This document shows positions 62,964 through 64,000 of a stretch of DNA of 64,000 nt, one piece after another. Below the pieces are notes generated by a model. That model did not search any database. It saw nothing but the letters and a program-made list of their open reading frames with translations, and was not told the DNA's origin. Each line of letters starts with the position of its first letter. Positions within the stretch are counted from its first letter, which is position 1. A program made the position numbers and the translations under genes. Origin of the DNA: Anaerobium acetethylicum (GTDB lineage: Bacteria > Bacillota > Clostridia > Lachnospirales > Lachnospiraceae); assembly GCF_900096945.1 (NCBI RefSeq), contig NZ_FMKA01000001.1, forward strand, positions 613,715 through 677,714, read 5' to 3'.

Positions 62964-63431
62964 CTAATTCCCTGTTTCAGGATTTATATCTGATACGATT
63001 TTTTCAAAATCTAAAATCGTTATTTTCCGCTCTTCAATTTGGACTATACCAGTTATTGAACATTCCTGAATATCGTCGGTTATCTGATCAGGTTTTATTA
63101 TGTCGGCCCAGGAAACTCTGTTAATTCCCAAAACTGCATCAACATGAAATGCTATATTTAGTTTGTTCAAATTTGTAATTACAAACATGCCTGACTCATT
63201 TCCGCAACTCAAAGAAAGTGACTTTCTTAGATTTATAACCGATATGATCGTATCCCTAAGTACAAAGATTCCTTCTATGCATGGGTGCGAATTCGGAATC
63301 GGCGTAACATTGCAAAAGGGTAGAATCTCCATTGTTTTTGCCACATTAATTCCATAATGGCCATCTTCCAAAGTAAACTCTAATATCTCGACTTCATTTG
63401 TTCCATTTTCCAGCAATATATTAGTATCCAT
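62964..63431 (-). CDS. CheW-like chemotaxis coupling protein
   Basis: A single CheW domain (155 aa). Start ATG 63431 has a GGGAGGG SD. Typical CheW segments are EILEFTLEDGHYGINVAKTMEI, IPNSHPCIEGIFVLRDTIISVINLR and the C-terminal ERKITILDFEKI. Couples CheA to chemoreceptors. No other chemotaxis gene is in the window. It has a possible sigma-28 promoter. Confidence 0.88.
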   Translation of the reverse strand: MDTNILLENGTNEVEILEFTLEDGHYGINVAKTMEILPFCNVTPIPNSHPCIEGIFVLRDTIISVINLRKSLSLSCGNESGMFVITNLNKLNIAFHVDAVLGINRVSWADIIKPDQITDDIQECSITGIVQIEERKITILDFEKIVSDINPETGN

Positions 63432-63560
63432 ATTTATTACCCTCCCTGGCAGCTTATGCAAACTTTACTGCATTAATTTATTATCTTAAAACAAAACATA
63501 CTAACCGGTTATTTAATTGTTTTGGCAATCAAACTTTACGCAACCATCCTGTCATCATAT

Positions 63561-63586
63561 ATATCGGCTCAAATTTCCAAATTCTA
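63561..63586 (-). promoter_or_regulatory. Candidate sigma-28 (motility) promoter of cheW
   Basis: On the minus strand TAGA, 14 bases, GCCGATAT: seven of eight bases of the sigma-28 -10 consensus GCCGATAA and a near-match -35 (consensus TAAA, spacing 15). It lies about 130 bp upstream of cheW. Confidence 0.5.
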
Positions 63587-63631
63587 ACCACTTGACGAAT
63601 TATTATAAACGGAAGTAATCTTATTATAACC

Positions 63632-63672
63632 TTTTATTTATATGAAATTCTTCGAATTTCATATAAATAAAA
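63632..63672. repeat. AT-rich 19-bp hairpin near the rRNA terminator
   Basis: Arms of TTTTATTTATATGAAATTC and its complement with a TTC loop. No T run on either exit beyond its own arms; it abuts the terminator at 63668-63692. Confidence 0.6.
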
Positions 63673-63692
63673 AAACAGCCTCTAAAGGCCGT
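63668..63692 (-). terminator. Terminator of the rRNA operon
   Basis: On the minus strand ACGGCCT-TTAG-AGGCTGT followed by T7. It is about 105 bases past the 23S 3' end. Confidence 0.8.
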
Positions 63693-63799
63693 CTTTATAA
63701 TTCTACTGATATATCATATGTATCTTCAAAACTACACACTCAAACTATTCAATCATCCATTTTTTGTTCTATCCTATGAACCACTGCACACCTAAGTGC

Positions 63800-64000
63800 T
63801 TATGGTCAAGCCCTCGACCTATTAGTAACAGTCAGCTCCACATGTTGCCATGCTTCCACCTCTGTCCTATCCACCTCGTCGTCTTCAAGGGGTCTTACTA
63901 GCTTATGCTATGAGATATCTCATCTTGAGGGGGGCTTCACGCTTAGATGCCTTCAGCGTTTATCCCTGCCGAACTTGGCTACTCTGCCATGCCATTGGTA
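63800..64000 (-). rRNA. 23S rRNA gene, 3' end (cut by window edge)
   Basis: On the minus strand the sequence shows the conserved 3' domain VI: GGATAAACGCTGAAGGCATC, TAAGCGTGAAGC, GAAGACGACGAGGTGGATAG, and the end TAATAGGTCGAGGGCTTGACC. The mature 3' end is near 63801-63803. The remaining gene continues beyond the window. No 5S gene follows before the terminator. Confidence 0.96.

Overview
The window looks like a chromosomal segment of a low-to-medium GC Gram-positive anaerobe of class Clostridia, probably a gut commensal. The evidence is the Firmicutes order of the rnc-smc-ftsY-ylxM-ffh-rpsP-khpA-rimM-trmD-rplS-rbgA-rnhB block, strong SD sequences, a T-box, the pta-ackA pair and a giant 2-hydroxyacyl-CoA dehydratase-type activase. 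I cannot name the species. No phage, CRISPR array or insertion sequence was seen. Most genes lie on the minus strand.

Region 1 (1-18.5 kb, minus) is a housekeeping superoperon: acetate production (pta, ackA), yceD-rpmF, fatty-acid/phospholipid genes (plsX, acpP), rnc-smc-ftsY, a threonine deaminase inserted between ftsY and ylxM, then SRP, ribosomal-protein and tRNA-modification genes, two signal peptidases I, rbgA and a truncated rnhB. Several promoters are at or near consensus, and two REP-like palindromes sit between transcription units.

Region 2 (18.6-32 kb) holds tmcAL, a PFL/ACT pair, walJ, coaE, polA (coupled to an anti-sigma-like zinc-finger protein), a DUF3810 metalloprotease-like membrane protein, a secreted papain-family protease with Ig-like and DUF4214 modules, and a T-box-controlled aminotransferase.

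Region 3 (32.5-47 kb) is the accessory centrepiece. It contains a GH112 phosphorylase (plus strand), then on the minus strand two paralogous secreted beta-helix proteins, a membrane-anchored foldase-like protein, a 73-aa double-TM protein, two sugar ABC permeases, a sugar-binding lipoprotein and an AraC regulator. I read it as a candidate system that releases beta-1,3-galactosyl-HexNAc disaccharides from host glycans outside the cell, imports them and phosphorolyses them inside. The beta-helix proteins may be GH136-like lacto-N-biosidases with their own folding factor.

Region 4 (47-64 kb) has tRNA-Leu(CAA), lysA with a TrmB-type regulator, an acetate transporter, pyk, a pseudo-rhomboid protein, corA behind a leader with a small ORF, the giant activase, ung, hisF-hisH, an unknown membrane protein, a divergent sirtuin, an orphan cheW with a possible sigma-28 promoter, and the 3' end of a 23S rRNA gene with no 5S gene after it. 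Start codons were chosen from visible SD sequences where the longest frame began too early.
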